A stretch of 64,000 nt of DNA, from contig JAADJZ010000015.1 in NCBI GenBank assembly GCA_011032825.1, forward strand, positions 1,116,001-1,180,000, in the 5' to 3' direction. The position numbers and the translations under genes were made by a program. The notes under the pieces were generated by a model. That model was not told the origin of the DNA. It made no database searches and was given only the letters and a program-made list of their open reading frames with translations. Numbering within the stretch: position 1 is the stretch's first letter; each line of letters begins with the position of its first letter. The DNA comes from Massariosphaeria phaeospora (lineage: Eukaryota > Ascomycota > Dothideomycetes > Pleosporales). Shown one piece after another: positions 46,101-57,144 of this stretch.

Positions 46101-46711
46101 GCTCATGGGATGCACATGGAAAAAATAAAACGTGAAATGTACAAACTATCTACCGAGTGAGATGGTTGGGACATACACAGCTTTACAATCTGAGAATCCG
46201 AAGTCTGTACATGTCAGATTCGTGATGATCTATCTAGGTAGATAGCGCGCCATCTCGCATTCACATCTTCGCCAGGGTTTCAAGAATTATTGTTATGCAT
46301 TCTCTAACGAATACCCAAGTACTCTGCAAGCATACGACTGCTCAAAATGGCGCGTATCCCCCCACCATTCTCTTAAACATAAAGCCAGCCAAAACGACCG
46401 GCCAACAAACACCAGACATGCCCCTGTGATGAACAATTCCCGTATCACAATTTCGATCCAGACAAGGGGTCTGGTCAATCTGCCAATAAACCCCTAACCC
46501 TGAAGAAAACGAAGAAGCCGCCAGCCAAGACGAACTATTTTATCTTGCGTAGACACCCATGGGAACCGCATTAAAATTATGGAGAGAAAGACAAGGGAGA
46601 AGAATAGAGCGAGGAGAAAGAACGATCCCTCCTCATAAGTCGTCCTAAAACGCCGCGCAACCAAATGCTAAAAGATGCCACCTTTTTCATGCGTTTCCGG
46701 TCCTGACCACT
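46101..46711. other. Intergenic, convergent 3' ends
   Basis: Between the SDR gene (+) and the inositol kinase gene (-). No supported features; the open minus frame at 46293-46478 is short. Confidence 0.5.
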
Positions 46712-49700
46712 TCACAGGCTGACATTGCCCGCAACTTCATAGCCCGGGGCATCCATCCATGCCGGACCCACATCGCCCATGCCGGGCCCTCGCAGATCTC
46801 TTGACATGCCCTCCCCTTCACCGCGCTCAACCCAGCCATTCTCGTTAATATCGCGCCAGATTCGTTGGAAATAGAGTCGCAGGCTTCGAAGACCACGTAA
46901 GTAACCTCTGTCCACCCCCTGCGGGTTGTGTGGCGGACACGGTGCATCTTCAGGCAGAGCATCTTCGGCGGTGACACAATTTGCAAAATCGACGATTTTC
47001 AACTTGATCTCTGGCTGTGGCTTCGGCACAAAGTTTGGGTTGGGACCAGCAGAATTTGGTGAGCTAGGACCTGAGACTTCTTCCGTGCTCATAAACGAAT
47101 GATCCTCAGGTGATAGAGGCATTCCTTTTTGATCGCCCTCACCACGGTCATAGAGCATTAGCAAGCTACTTGCGTAGAAACGGTATCCCGGCAACTTCCT
47201 AATCATGCTTTCCAACGCACTGATTTTTTCCAGGATAACAGGAATATGTCGATTGGCTGCCTTGTGGCTATTGCCGTCCCAGAAAAACCGTTTCAATGCG
47301 TCTTGGAATTCTTTGCCCGCTTTGAGGTCCCGACCGAAGTACTTGTCTTCGAATACATACTTCTGGGTCTTGACATTCCAGATTTGCATGCCACAGACTC
47401 GAACTCCAAGCTCACGACTCGTGGTCATCTGACATTTGCGACGCTGAGAGCGTTGTTTCTTTTCATCCGCTTCGACACCGTACTGGCGCGTCCCCATCTT
47501 GAGATCGAGTACGCAAGGGTTCGACATACCTGCAGTGAGGTCCTCGAGGAGAAGGAAATGTTGAACACGCTCATCAGATTGTTGTTGCGCTTCCAGTGGG
47601 TTACTCGGTTCTTGATGTTTCGGTGGTAATTGTTTCGTCTTAGGGGTTACTGGAGCTGGTAACATAGTACCCAAGGGTGCACTTTCTCGAGAGGCCGGAG
47701 ACGGTTCGTGGTGTTTGGAATTTTGCGCTCGCAACGACCCGCTCACTGCGGGTAACGAGTTGGCTTCATCGTCCATAGCGAAAACCTCCTCTTCTCCGTC
47801 ACCTCCGTACCCCTCTTCTTCATAGTACTCTAGATTGTGCCTGGAGGCGGAATCTACACCACAAGGTCTACGAGTGAGACCACCACCAGAGTGACGGCGG
47901 CGTGGAACCGGCGGGGCTGGCGGATGTAGAGTATCGTTTGAGACGTTCCCTGGTAGACTCTCGCCCGTAAGATATGTATTGTCTGGCGAAAGCTGCCGAA
48001 GGGCTTCCGCTCTCAAGACTTGCTTACGCGTAGACTCTTCATTTGTGAAATGCAGCTCGGAAATATCCGTACTGTTTCTCCGTATGGATGGGACAGAGCC
48101 TGCCATGCCTTGCGACTCTGTCTGTAGCCTTCGCGGGGAGGTGCTTTGTTGTTGTTGATGAGGATGGTGCCCATAACGTGGACGATGATGAATGTTCGGT
48201 GGAGCAAATACCTGGCGTAACACCTCCTCTTGCAACTTGGTATTGATCGTGGTGACCCCCCAGCTAGGGTGGTGCTGTATCGAAGGTCGTGCAAGGCCGC
48301 CATCTGATCCAAAGCCGATGTCGCTTTGGTTTCGTCGGTGGAACTGTGAAGTTAGCGACCACGGATCGGGAGTGGCTGAGCGGGGTGGTAAACGGAAGAG
48401 ACTATCAGGAATTATGTGACGGTTGTTTTCGAAGATGACCTGAGGCACGGGCATCGACTGCTGTGAGTGACTGACCATCCTCGGATGCTCCCCAGTTGTT
48501 CCATTGCGATCGGTGGACAACATATCTCTTACGGAGGCAGCTGAATGTGCATTGGATAAAGAAGTCGCCCCCGTATTTCCAATGTCGTCTTTCGCTCTGT
48601 CTTTGTTGGCTGCCTTCTTGCGTTTTGCCGCTTTGCGATAAGTCACGTTGAGAACACCGATGTACCTAAAAATGACAGCGCAACATTAGCAGAGGACTAA
48701 AAGGCTGCGAGTTGGAAATATGACGATATCTTTGCTGAAGTCTCAGCTTCACAGCTAACAGTGCATTGACTTGGGAGCATGCGTACCTTGGCAAGAACTC
48801 CAGCAACTCGGGATGGTGTTGCTCCACGGTCTCATAGAATTCATTCTCTCGATTGTTGAGCTGCTTGCAAACAGCTCGTCGGGAGAAGCGATACACCGTA
48901 GTGTGACCGCCTACTTGATGATCATAGGGTTTTAGTTCCACAGCCCCGAGCGGAGCTGGTGGCTGAACTGGAGCGAGGTGTGGCTTTGCATTATTTTTAT
49001 TCGATGTTGCAGTGGGCGTCGTCCCTAGATCATCAGTAGCACTCGATTGGTAACCATCAAGAGAATGTGACGACTCTGCCAAAGATTCATAGTCAGACTC
49101 TGCGGAAGTAGTAGCTTCGATAACCGAGCTCAACGGCTTGTCTTCCGTCGGCACGGAAGCTGACGTAGATATATCACCATGCAGGCATTGATTTGTATCT
49201 TGGGACTGTAGGGAAATTTCTACCTCTGGAAGAGTTTTTACTTTGCCCGCACTGACAGGTTTCCGTATCCGAACATTATCGACCTCTACTTTCCGTATCT
49301 CCTCTTCTGGAATGACTTGTTCCGACGGCTTTAGTTGGTGATGAGGAAAGTACAAGGCCGAGGAAATTTGCTCTCTCTCCGATTCGTCCTCATCTGATGC
49401 TGGGGATCGGTCGTCGTTGTCTTGAACTGCAGCTTGGAAGTAGTCCGACGGTTCGCGTATATGGGGAGCACTTTGAGTCGGGAGTTGACTGCGTAGTCGC
49501 TCGGCAGCCGCAGTAGAAATCCCGCTCGGAAACGAGGTTTCTCGCTGCCCACCAGGCGTGAGGTTGGAGAAGTCTCTAATCTCCTCTAAAAGTTTTGACG
49601 GCAGATCGAGTGTCTTGATAGCACCTGAAGGTTGGTGAAGGCTCTCGATTGTCTTCAATCTGGACGGTGCTTGACTGCCATTTGTTGGGACAGAGTCAAA

Positions 49701-50693
49701 GTAAGAATTCACCGGAACAGCATGAGACAACGGTATGGTAGGTGATAGGCGTGGCAGGTCGTCCAGATGGTCAATAGGAGCTTCAGAGTTGTGAGGTACG
49801 GACTCGTGGCGGGTCGGGAGCGCCTTCTCCGTAGCACGCCGATCCTTGAGCCGGCCTCCCCTTCTAGCCTGCTCCTCAGGCACGTCCTTTTCTTTGAAAA
49901 CTCGCAGATAATGACTAGCCTTTCGACTCCGTGCTGCCGGGGGCTGCTCTGTCTGAGGTAGTGTGGCCTCGATTTTCTTGTCCACATGCGAAGCGCCTCG
50001 AGCCCGACTTGGATGTACAGATTTCCCTTCACGCCATAGCCTGTTCCTGATTCTCTCCTCACTCTCCACAGAAGTCCCAAGTACTGGTCTGACCGTGGGT
50101 GGAGCATCAGGCTGTAACGGGGTGGAGGGTCGACGCAGAGGCGAGTCTATGGGGCCCATGGAGGGCGGCGGACTATCGCGTAGGGTCACAGTTTCCATGG
50201 CGGGGTTTTTGTCCTTTGGTGAATTGAAATGCGTAGTACGTAGGCCTCGGTCATCGTTGAAAGCGGCGGGGCTGTCTGTGGGATTGAGCTGGTGACCGAG
50301 CGAAGCTTCCATTGCTCTTTGAGCGCGAGAAGCCGATGTCACCACGCTTGATAGCTCATGGTCGGAGGGGTCATGGTCGTGCTGCACGGCGCGTGGGGCA
50401 GTGCGCGGAGAAGAAGTGGGACTGTCAGAGCCCAAATATGTTGTTGCGAAGATGCTGTCCCGTTCGGAGAGCTGAGGGCGATCGACCGACGACGTCCACA
50501 GATTGTCCAGGGCAACTGGCGCCGTCCTGGAGCGGCCCGTCTGCGAGAGACTCTTGGGCGTCACGTCCTGGGAGGCGTACGGAGACGACTCGAGGGCAGC
50601 ATGGCCCGTGGGGGTGGGCGAAGCATTCGAAACATTTGACCTCACCGACGCGGTTGGTGAGGTATTTTCCGGGGCATGCGAGGGCGGTGACAT
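46712..50693 (-). CDS. kcs1: Inositol hexakisphosphate kinase (KCS1-like)
   Basis: Two exons, 50693-48787 and 48665-46712, with a 121-nt intron, encode 1286 aa. About 575 residues of Ser/Pro-rich disordered sequence precede the first kinase lobe: [45 protein letters not shown] second long insert follows. The IPK signature [14 protein letters not shown] (P-x-x-x-D-x-K-x-G) lies at about residues 1019-1032, and the metal-binding KIVDFANC near the end supplies the last catalytic Asp. The enzyme makes diphosphoinositol phosphates from IP6. The start is the first ATG in frame; the frame upstream of it opens with TTG. Both large inserts are lineage-variable by family knowledge. Confidence 0.88.
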
Positions 50694-52177
50694 GGAGTCG
50701 ACATTGGTCAGGGCGGATGGGGAGCACGTCTTGAGGAGCGTGGCGGCGTGGATGGCAGTTATTGCCGGAGAGCAATTGGGGGAGGTGCGGGACGAGGGCG
50801 CGCACAACGGTGGTTTGGCGTAACGAGGTCGAGGCGGCGGGGCTGCGGAGTTGCAGGGTGCGGACAGGTGCAGATGGCGCTGGCTGGCTGGCGGGGAGGA
50901 GGGCGAGGGTGCGAGGGTGCGAGAGAGTCGGAAGGGGGTTGCAGGCCAGTGATGGGTCCACGTTCTGGTGCTGTAACGTTAGCTGCGGTGTGTGTGTCAC
51001 TGTCTGTGTGTCTCGGTCGGTGCTGCAGAGTGGCGCCGATGGCAAGCGAGCGCCCAATGACGACACCGCGGCGGTCAATGGTAATGGTGAGTGGTGAATC
51101 GCGGATCGTGAACGTGAGCGTGGACGCGAACGAGAAGCGTGACGGCAGCGGCAGCGGCACACCTGGGCAGTGGGCATGGGGGAATCAGGGCGCGGCACTG
51201 GCTGGCTATGTCACTGGAGTCTGGAGTCTGGAGTCACGCAGTTGCAGCTGCCACCCCGGCTCCGAGCTGTCACTCCCGCCTGCCACCGCGGTGAAAGACG
51301 GCCGCTGCCAGCCTGGCCCCTTGTCAAGAACCGAGCAGGCGCGTGCTGCTGGGGAAGCCGCGACCGTCACCGTCACCGTCACCGTCACCCGCCGCACTCG
51401 CATCGGGAAGCCCTCGCCCTCCGCACTCGCATCAAGCAGAAAGGCCAGCGGGGTGGGGGCAACGTCCACGGGTGCACCAGCCTCACGACCCCATTGGGAG
51501 CACCACACGTCGTCATGAGCACCGAATAGTTTTGCAATCTTCGCCGACCGCTAGTGAGCGAATCCGTCGTCTGATTCGTAACTTGGAGCAGAGGCGAGTC
51601 ATCATACAGGTTTAATTGGAGCTCGGAACGACCCTCCCCTGCTAGCCTTTATGGATATCGCACATTTCTCCGGTATATGAATTGTCCTGGTTCCCCTCCT
51701 ACGGTCTACCACTACCTCTGGTTCCGCCGTCATGCCCATCCCCACGATTCCAAGAACCCAACCGCGTCTCCCCGTCCCCCGCCGCTCAAAGTTCATGCTC
51801 CGCCTCTGTTTATCAGGCCTCAACCTTCAGTCCATCCGAGTTCCGCACTGTCGCTCTGCAGCAGCCTGCTGCACAACCTGGCATGTCGTCCAATCGCTCG
51901 GGAACGTGGTCTCTCACCGCAAAGTGCATCCAGCGTCCGCGCAACCAGAGAAATGCAAGACACGCCTCGAGCACCGCCAGCTAGAGACGCCGTGGAAATC
52001 CACATATATGCAATTCACAGATAGAGAATAATGCTTAGCTCAGGTCGTAACAGTCTGCCTCGTTAGTTACATCGTGATCAGTGTACCACTCAAAAGCAAG
52101 TCCCTCAGTCTCGGTGCCTGAATGTTGCCCGAGCTTGGAAGGCTCCTTCCTATACCGGACCCTTAGTTTTACAGCTC
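50694..52177. other. Intergenic 1.5 kb, long promoter/leader of KCS1-like gene
   Basis: Upstream of the kinase gene (-) and downstream of the unknown 781-aa gene (-). GC-rich, with GTGTGTGT runs near 50990-51010 and a (CCGTCA)n-type hexamer array at about 51362-51390. Many open frames overlap on both strands, but none is convincing. Confidence 0.45.
51362..51390. repeat. Hexanucleotide tandem repeat (CCGTCA)n
   Basis: Four to five copies of CCGTCA in the noncoding region upstream of the KCS1-like gene. Copy number may vary between isolates. Confidence 0.75.
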
Positions 52178-54523
52178 TCAAGTCATACTGTCAAGATTGC
52201 GGAGAAATCGATCCGTGAATGCTAGCTCCCTATTGCTACCAACATCATCTAGAGACGTGTGGAAATCCAGCTGCGGTAGCTCCATGTTCTTGGAAGATAT
52301 ATGCGGTGCGAACGACGGTTCCTGTGATCCTTTCTCTGACGCAGTGCTACGAAAAGGTAACTTGGAATTCCTCTCCTTCAGCGGAACTCGCTCGGCAGAT
52401 GGCGTTGGGCTTTTCACAGTATTTTTCTCATCAGCAGCTTCCTCTAGCGCTTCATGGGAAAGCACCGCAAACCTGAGATTACTTCGTTGCGGTCTTACAG
52501 ACTTCTTCTTCACAGTGCTGAATGTGAATGGTGTGGCGGCGGTAAAGAGGTCTTGCGTGCTGATTGGTTCAATACCGACTAGGCTATCCGATGGATATCG
52601 TTTGTCAACCTCCGTGTTGAAAGTATGGAACGGGGTAATGGCAGGGCTTTGGTCGCCCATGACTGACAGTGACGTGTCGCCCTCGGCTTGGAGTCGGGGC
52701 CCGGGAGTCTCGGTTGATGTCGAGGGAAACGTCCCATCTCGGAACTCCATATGCGCAAACATCATTGCCCTCTGCGTAGAACAATCTGAATTTCGACCTG
52801 GGCTAGCATTACTCTTCTGGCCGATCTGGTTCGCCATAACAACCTCGTATATGTCAGGACGAGGCGATGCCTTTTCTCCAGTTCCCTCATTGCTGGCTTC
52901 CGTCATCTCATTCGTGTGCACTCCGCTATGTTTAATGATAGCCTCATCTCGCTTGGTCTCCTCTGGTACATCGTGTTCCTCTCCCGTCACAGCGGGAGAA
53001 GAGTCAAAAGTCATGAGTCTTGGTTTGGCTCTGCGGTTGACTTTCGTGCCTCCCTTTTTTCTGTAAACGAAGCCACTCGTCGAGGCGGGTGTGGGCGAAG
53101 CCATAAGGTTATGGGGTAAAGGCTGTCGTGGGGCACTCTCCTTGGAACACTTGCGACTCGTGCATGTTTCCTTCGTCGATAAATCAGGAAGATCAGGACT
53201 TTCTTCCGCATGTTGTTCCGAGGATTGCTGATGCTTTTCTCGAGAAGGGCCTGGGGGCTTTCCTACGGACGGAACAGCAACAATCTCACCAGCGAGTTGC
53301 GCAACAGTGTCGGCTGAACTAGACTCTTTAGAAACGGGTGGCCATATGTCTTTGGAAGTTGATATGCTCAGAGTTTCGGCTTCTACCGAGCACCGCGCAG
53401 GAGCCGGGGAAATTTGCGGCTTTGTTGGTTGAAGGGACATTAATCTCCCATCGACTGGCTGGGAAGATATAGCCGACTTGCTTAAAGGCAGAGCATCCTG
53501 AACAGAAACTGCAGTATCCTGGGGCTCCAGATGAACACTGTGTTTCTGTTGTGCGGCGTGCGTGGGATGCAGAACAATATTCGAAGTGTGTGCGGTTGTG
53601 TGTACATGTGAATTGGTCGTATCATCACGCCTGCGTTGGTCGCGCGCCGTAATATGTCGGTTAGAAGATCTTCTCTTAGTAGTTGTATGATGGCTGCTGA
53701 TTCCGGCCATAGGACCTAGAGACCTCACTGTTGAGGTTATGACCATTGAAGCTGAAGCGCTGGATCTCCATGCAGTATCCGGCAGGTAAGCTAGCGGCCT
53801 CGTTGGTGAAGATTGCGAATATGCCGAGACCTGGCACCTGGGAGATTTGTGTAAATGGCCGGCATTCTGAATCAACGGTTGTCTAGGGCGCGAATGCGTT
53901 GGTGACGGATTAGTCCTTCCGTCCGATTCTGGTCTTATTCCCAAACGCCCTTTCGTCGATGGCCGCCTGAGCCAGAGGGTATTGCTTCGGCCGGTTTCGT
54001 GTGACTTCTGAACACTAACGTGTGCGCTGAAGAACTCTGTACTACCAGAGTCTTCCTGGCCGTCCGCTTCGGTGTTCCTTCCATGCCCATGTGCTAGCTC
54101 GTACACCCCAGAACACTCATGCCCCCCAGAGCCCGGCTCGATAGCTCTGCAAGTCTCGGGTGTTGCCGCACGGGACCACTTGTGGAGATTGTGCGACGCT
54201 TCTTCTGGTAACGGCCTGGCCCGAGAAGCATTCCTGCTCGGCGCCTTGTTGCGCGTGCCCTCTCTTTTCCTAGTCCGTTCTTCCTTCGTCCAAGGGTTCC
54301 GCCATCCACTGCCAAAAGGGCCTTTGAGACCGGCCGATAGAATGGTCGGTGTTCTCCCGCGAAGGTACTGGGTGGCGATGATTTCTATCCTCCGGCGCTT
54401 GGTGGCTCGCTCCTGTGTCTCGTGGTGCTCGTCCGGGGAGTCCCCCACGAGATCTTCGGGGGTGATCTCGAATCGTTCGAAATCGAGTCCGTTTTTCAGG
54501 TGGCCGTGGAGGCTTTTGCGCAT
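52178..54523 (-). CDS. Unknown fungal protein, probably nuclear
   Basis: A single exon of 781 aa from ATG 54523. A longer in-frame start at 54574 is a GTG codon and was rejected. The N-terminal 80 residues look the most conserved: MRKSLHGHLKNGLDF, a basic cluster TKRRRIE (about 41-47) and LRGRTPTILSAGLKGPF leading to GWRNPW. The remainder is polar, Ser/Thr/Pro-rich and probably disordered, with small hydrophobic islands near the C-terminus (PQLDFHTSLDDVG, FTDRFLRNLDSM). I recognise no named family. The basic cluster suggests a nuclear location. Its upstream end is only about 270 bp from the AT-rich transposon block, so its promoter borders RIP-affected DNA. Confidence 0.7.
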   Translation of the reverse strand: MRKSLHGHLKNGLDFERFEITPEDLVGDSPDEHHETQERATKRRRIEIIATQYLRGRTPTILSAGLKGPFGSGWRNPWTKEERTRKREGTRNKAPSRNASRARPLPEEASHNLHKWSRAATPETCRAIEPGSGGHECSGVYELAHGHGRNTEADGQEDSGSTEFFSAHVSVQKSHETGRSNTLWLRRPSTKGRLGIRPESDGRTNPSPTHSRPRQPLIQNAGHLHKSPRCQVSAYSQSSPTRPLAYLPDTAWRSSASASMVITSTVRSLGPMAGISSHHTTTKRRSSNRHITARDQRRRDDTTNSHVHTTAHTSNIVLHPTHAAQQKHSVHLEPQDTAVSVQDALPLSKSAISSQPVDGRLMSLQPTKPQISPAPARCSVEAETLSISTSKDIWPPVSKESSSADTVAQLAGEIVAVPSVGKPPGPSREKHQQSSEQHAEESPDLPDLSTKETCTSRKCSKESAPRQPLPHNLMASPTPASTSGFVYRKKGGTKVNRRAKPRLMTFDSSPAVTGEEHDVPEETKRDEAIIKHSGVHTNEMTEASNEGTGEKASPRPDIYEVVMANQIGQKSNASPGRNSDCSTQRAMMFAHMEFRDGTFPSTSTETPGPRLQAEGDTSLSVMGDQSPAITPFHTFNTEVDKRYPSDSLVGIEPISTQDLFTAATPFTFSTVKKKSVRPQRSNLRFAVLSHEALEEAADEKNTVKSPTPSAERVPLKERNSKLPFRSTASEKGSQEPSFAPHISSKNMELPQLDFHTSLDDVGSNRELAFTDRFLRNLDSMT

Positions 54524-54793
54524 GGTGCCTGCACCGCAGGCTTCGGTCGTCACTTCGACAGGCGCATGCCCCACGCCGGGGGGAGTATCGGTAGAGTGCG
54601 TGTTGCGTGTTGCGGGGAGCGAGTGTGCACCGCCTGGGGCAGGTGTCCGGTCCAGTCGGTGATGTGCGGCGGTGGGGTTCGATCGGGGGTAGAGGGTGGT
54701 GGGTGGTGGGTGAGTGTGCAGTGTTTCTTGCGTCCCAGCGTTGCTCAGGGAACCGCTTATCGATAGAGTGCCCGTGCGCTACGCGAGCCATTA
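54524..54793. promoter_or_regulatory. Promoter region of the unknown 781-aa gene, bordering repeats
   Basis: About 270 bp of normal-GC DNA between the last gene's ATG and the TA at the end of element E. Composition shifts sharply after 54790. Confidence 0.4.
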
Positions 54794-55077
54794 CAGTACA
54801 CGAGCTACCCCAACTTCAAAACATATAATCTATCTCAACTTTGACACGTCGTTACTCTACTAATAGTTATAGATCTAATTAACGCTGCAATTAAAGCAAT
54901 TAACTTGCGCAAACCTAGCGCATCTTTCTTGTACTACTAAGTTGCGAAATAGTTTAGCGTTAATTGCACAACGCTGTTGCAAAGACACTAAAGCACATTG
55001 CAGTTTTAAACAAAGTACTACAAACACTAGCAATTACTTAACTTACAATAAAAAGCAAAACTTGTTATAACGTTATA
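54794..55077 (+). mobile_element. 5' fragment of a RIP-degraded pogo-like transposon (element E)
   Basis: Begins after a TA (54792-54793) with CAGTACACGAGCTACCCC, probably one inverted-repeat end. From about 54875 the plus strand reads as a decayed N-terminal HTH of a pogo transposase (INAAIKAINLRKPSASF, later QLLNLQ.KAKLV), with several TAA/TAG codons at places where Gln or other CpA codons are expected. The frame runs up to 55077 and is cut there by the insertion of element A. The rest of E is not seen in the window. Confidence 0.7.
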
Positions 55078-56211
55078 ACGTACTTTACGAGTTCGTGCAT
55101 TACACGAGTTCGTGCATTACTTTTGCTAAGCTCTTACCAAAACTACTCTATTCTAGCGCAAAATAGCTTACTTTAGCCTTGTATAGAGTAATATAACACA
55201 AGATATTATTTAAAGTTTACTTTTACTACTTGCTTACACGTACGCGCGTTGTGCTTAGCTTAATAACACTATTTACACTATTTTTAAAATAGTTTACTTA
55301 CTTTAGCGCGCACTTGCGTTTTTAGTTTTATTTTATTACTACGCGCTCTAAACTCTTTTAGAGCTGTTAAACGAGCTTTATTTTTAACTATCAAAGTTTT
55401 TTCTACTTAAACTTGTTTTTTTTTATGCAATTTACGCTGCGTAGTAGCTTTATTTGCTACTTTTAGCTTAGCTGTTTTTCGTTGCGCTAACACTAGCTTA
55501 TGCGCGATAATAGCTACTTTTTTTAAAACTTTTTTAAAAGCTTTTACTATAAACGTTGGTAAGCTATTTATATACTTTTAAATTTCTGCTTTTACAAGCG
55601 TTAATTGCGACTTTAATTTAAAAGTATTGCTTAAAGTTTGCAACAGCTAAAGCGTATTGCTAAAAAGTAGTAGTAATAAAGTACGTAGCTAAACGTTAAA
55701 AGCTGTTATAACCTATTTTAGGTTAAATAAAACTAATCTAGCACTTTAAAACTTTTTTTAAATATTACTAAAAGTAATTGCTGCATTATAAGCGCGTATA
55801 AAGTATAGTAAAAACTTAAGTTTTATAATGTAAGTAATTTAGTTGCGTATAAAATCTTTAGCTTAGCGCTTGTACGCTTTTTTTAAAAAAGCAAAACAAC
55901 TTACATTAAAAAGCTGCAAAAAGTGCGATAAGTACAAAAACATATAAATAGTAATAATTTTGTTTTTTTTGTAGTATTGCTAGAATGCAAGCGAGTTATA
56001 GCTTTTATAGCTATCAATTGCAAGTAGTTAGTAGCTGCTAACTACTTTTTTTTTGTATACTTATTAAAGTAATTTAACTACTATAGCTTAAGTTTATTTG
56101 TTGTTTAGCTTTTTTTAGAAACTGCAATAACTTAGTTTTAAAGCAAATTCTTTTTTTTGTACTAAGCAAAAAAGTAATAGCAGCTTTTAAAAATAGTAAA
56201 GAGTAGAATAG
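55078..56211 (-). mobile_element. RIP-degraded pogo-family element A (left part)
   Basis: Starts at a TA with ACGTACTTTACGAGTTCGTG, an inverted-repeat end shared with elements B and C. It is similar to B all along from 55078 to about 56211, where the similarity stops abruptly at GTAGAATAG. The content corresponds to the C-terminal half of the same transposase on the minus strand. The other half is absent, consistent with interruption by the retroelement that follows. Confidence 0.75.
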
Positions 56212-57144
56212 TATTATTAAAAGTATTCTTTTACCGAAGGTACGCGTTATTAGACTTAAAAATTCCGCCTAAGAAATTGTTTTGTGTTCGAAAAGCTTAA
56301 TAGCAACGTAAAAAAACAATTTTAATTTAATTTTAATAGAATAACAAAGTAACAATTTGTTTTCTATAGATCTAATCTATGTATAAAATGTACTTAAAAA
56401 AGTTAACTACAAAGAATCTAAACTATTAAAGAAATTCTACTAATTTATATAGTTCTATAATTCTTTGCTAAAAGCGTTTTGCTTTACTTGCTACGTTTTA
56501 CTACGTCGTAGCACTCGTAGCGCTTGTAGCAACTTCTGCTTAGTATGCTACGTGCTAAAGCTTCGTAGCACTTATAGCGCATTACGTAACTTTTGCTAAT
56601 TTAATCTTGCTTTGCGCGTTGTTGTACTTTTACTTTACGTACTAGCAAGCTTTAACAATTTTTCTACGTCGTTGCTTAGTCTACAATACCTAGTATTGTT
56701 TTTATTTGTAATATTATTTTTTTCTTTAAGAATATCGTTTTGATAGCTGTTCTACTATGCTATGCTAGTTTTTTTTGTACTTTACATTAAAAGTGCTTTT
56801 TTGTATAAAAGTAAGTTAACTTTGATTTTTATTATGTCGTAGCTTTCTTTTGTATTCTTTTAAGTTTTAAAGTTTAACTATGCCTAAAGTTTCTATATTT
56901 TCTTTTGCAAAGTTAACTACTTGTAAACACGCTTGTCTTGCGCGTATCCGTGCGATAGATTATTTTGTAACAAAACCTTGCTATCGCTGTTTATTAAAGA
57001 GTTTAAAGTATTTTTTCTCGCTTAAAAGAACTTGTTTGAACTGTATCTCTTCTAGCTTAGTGTGTAGTTGTTTTTTTTTTTAAAAAAAAGTTTGCTGCTG
57101 TTGCTAAAAAATAGTAGTTTTTGCGTTAAAAGCTTTTTGCGGTA
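56212..57144. mobile_element. AT-rich left end of a RIP-degraded retroelement
   Basis: Begins where similarity to element B stops. The first ~650 bp have no recognisable coding relic and could be an LTR. From 56880 a plus-strand relic resembles a cysteine-rich protein common in fungal repeats (see next entry). It runs to the TA where element B is inserted. Assignment to the same element as the gypsy pol relic further right is inference. Confidence 0.45.
56880..57083 (+). pseudogene. Relic of a cysteine-rich repeat-borne ORF
   Basis: A 67-codon frame with the pattern LARIRAIDYF..KPCYRC and, about 20 residues on, CLNC..SSLVCSC. I read it as a decayed form of the CSRC..SGR.C / CSEC..LGR.C double-cysteine motif seen in proteins carried by repeats of many filamentous fungi. 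It is immediately followed by stops and frame damage, and the presumed continuation is interrupted by elements B and C. Not a functional gene. Confidence 0.45.

Noticed and set aside
50425..51198. 257-aa minus-strand and 256-aa plus-strand frames upstream of the kinase
   Set aside because: Low-complexity Pro/Arg/Ser translation of a GC-rich leader; neither has a plausible domain.
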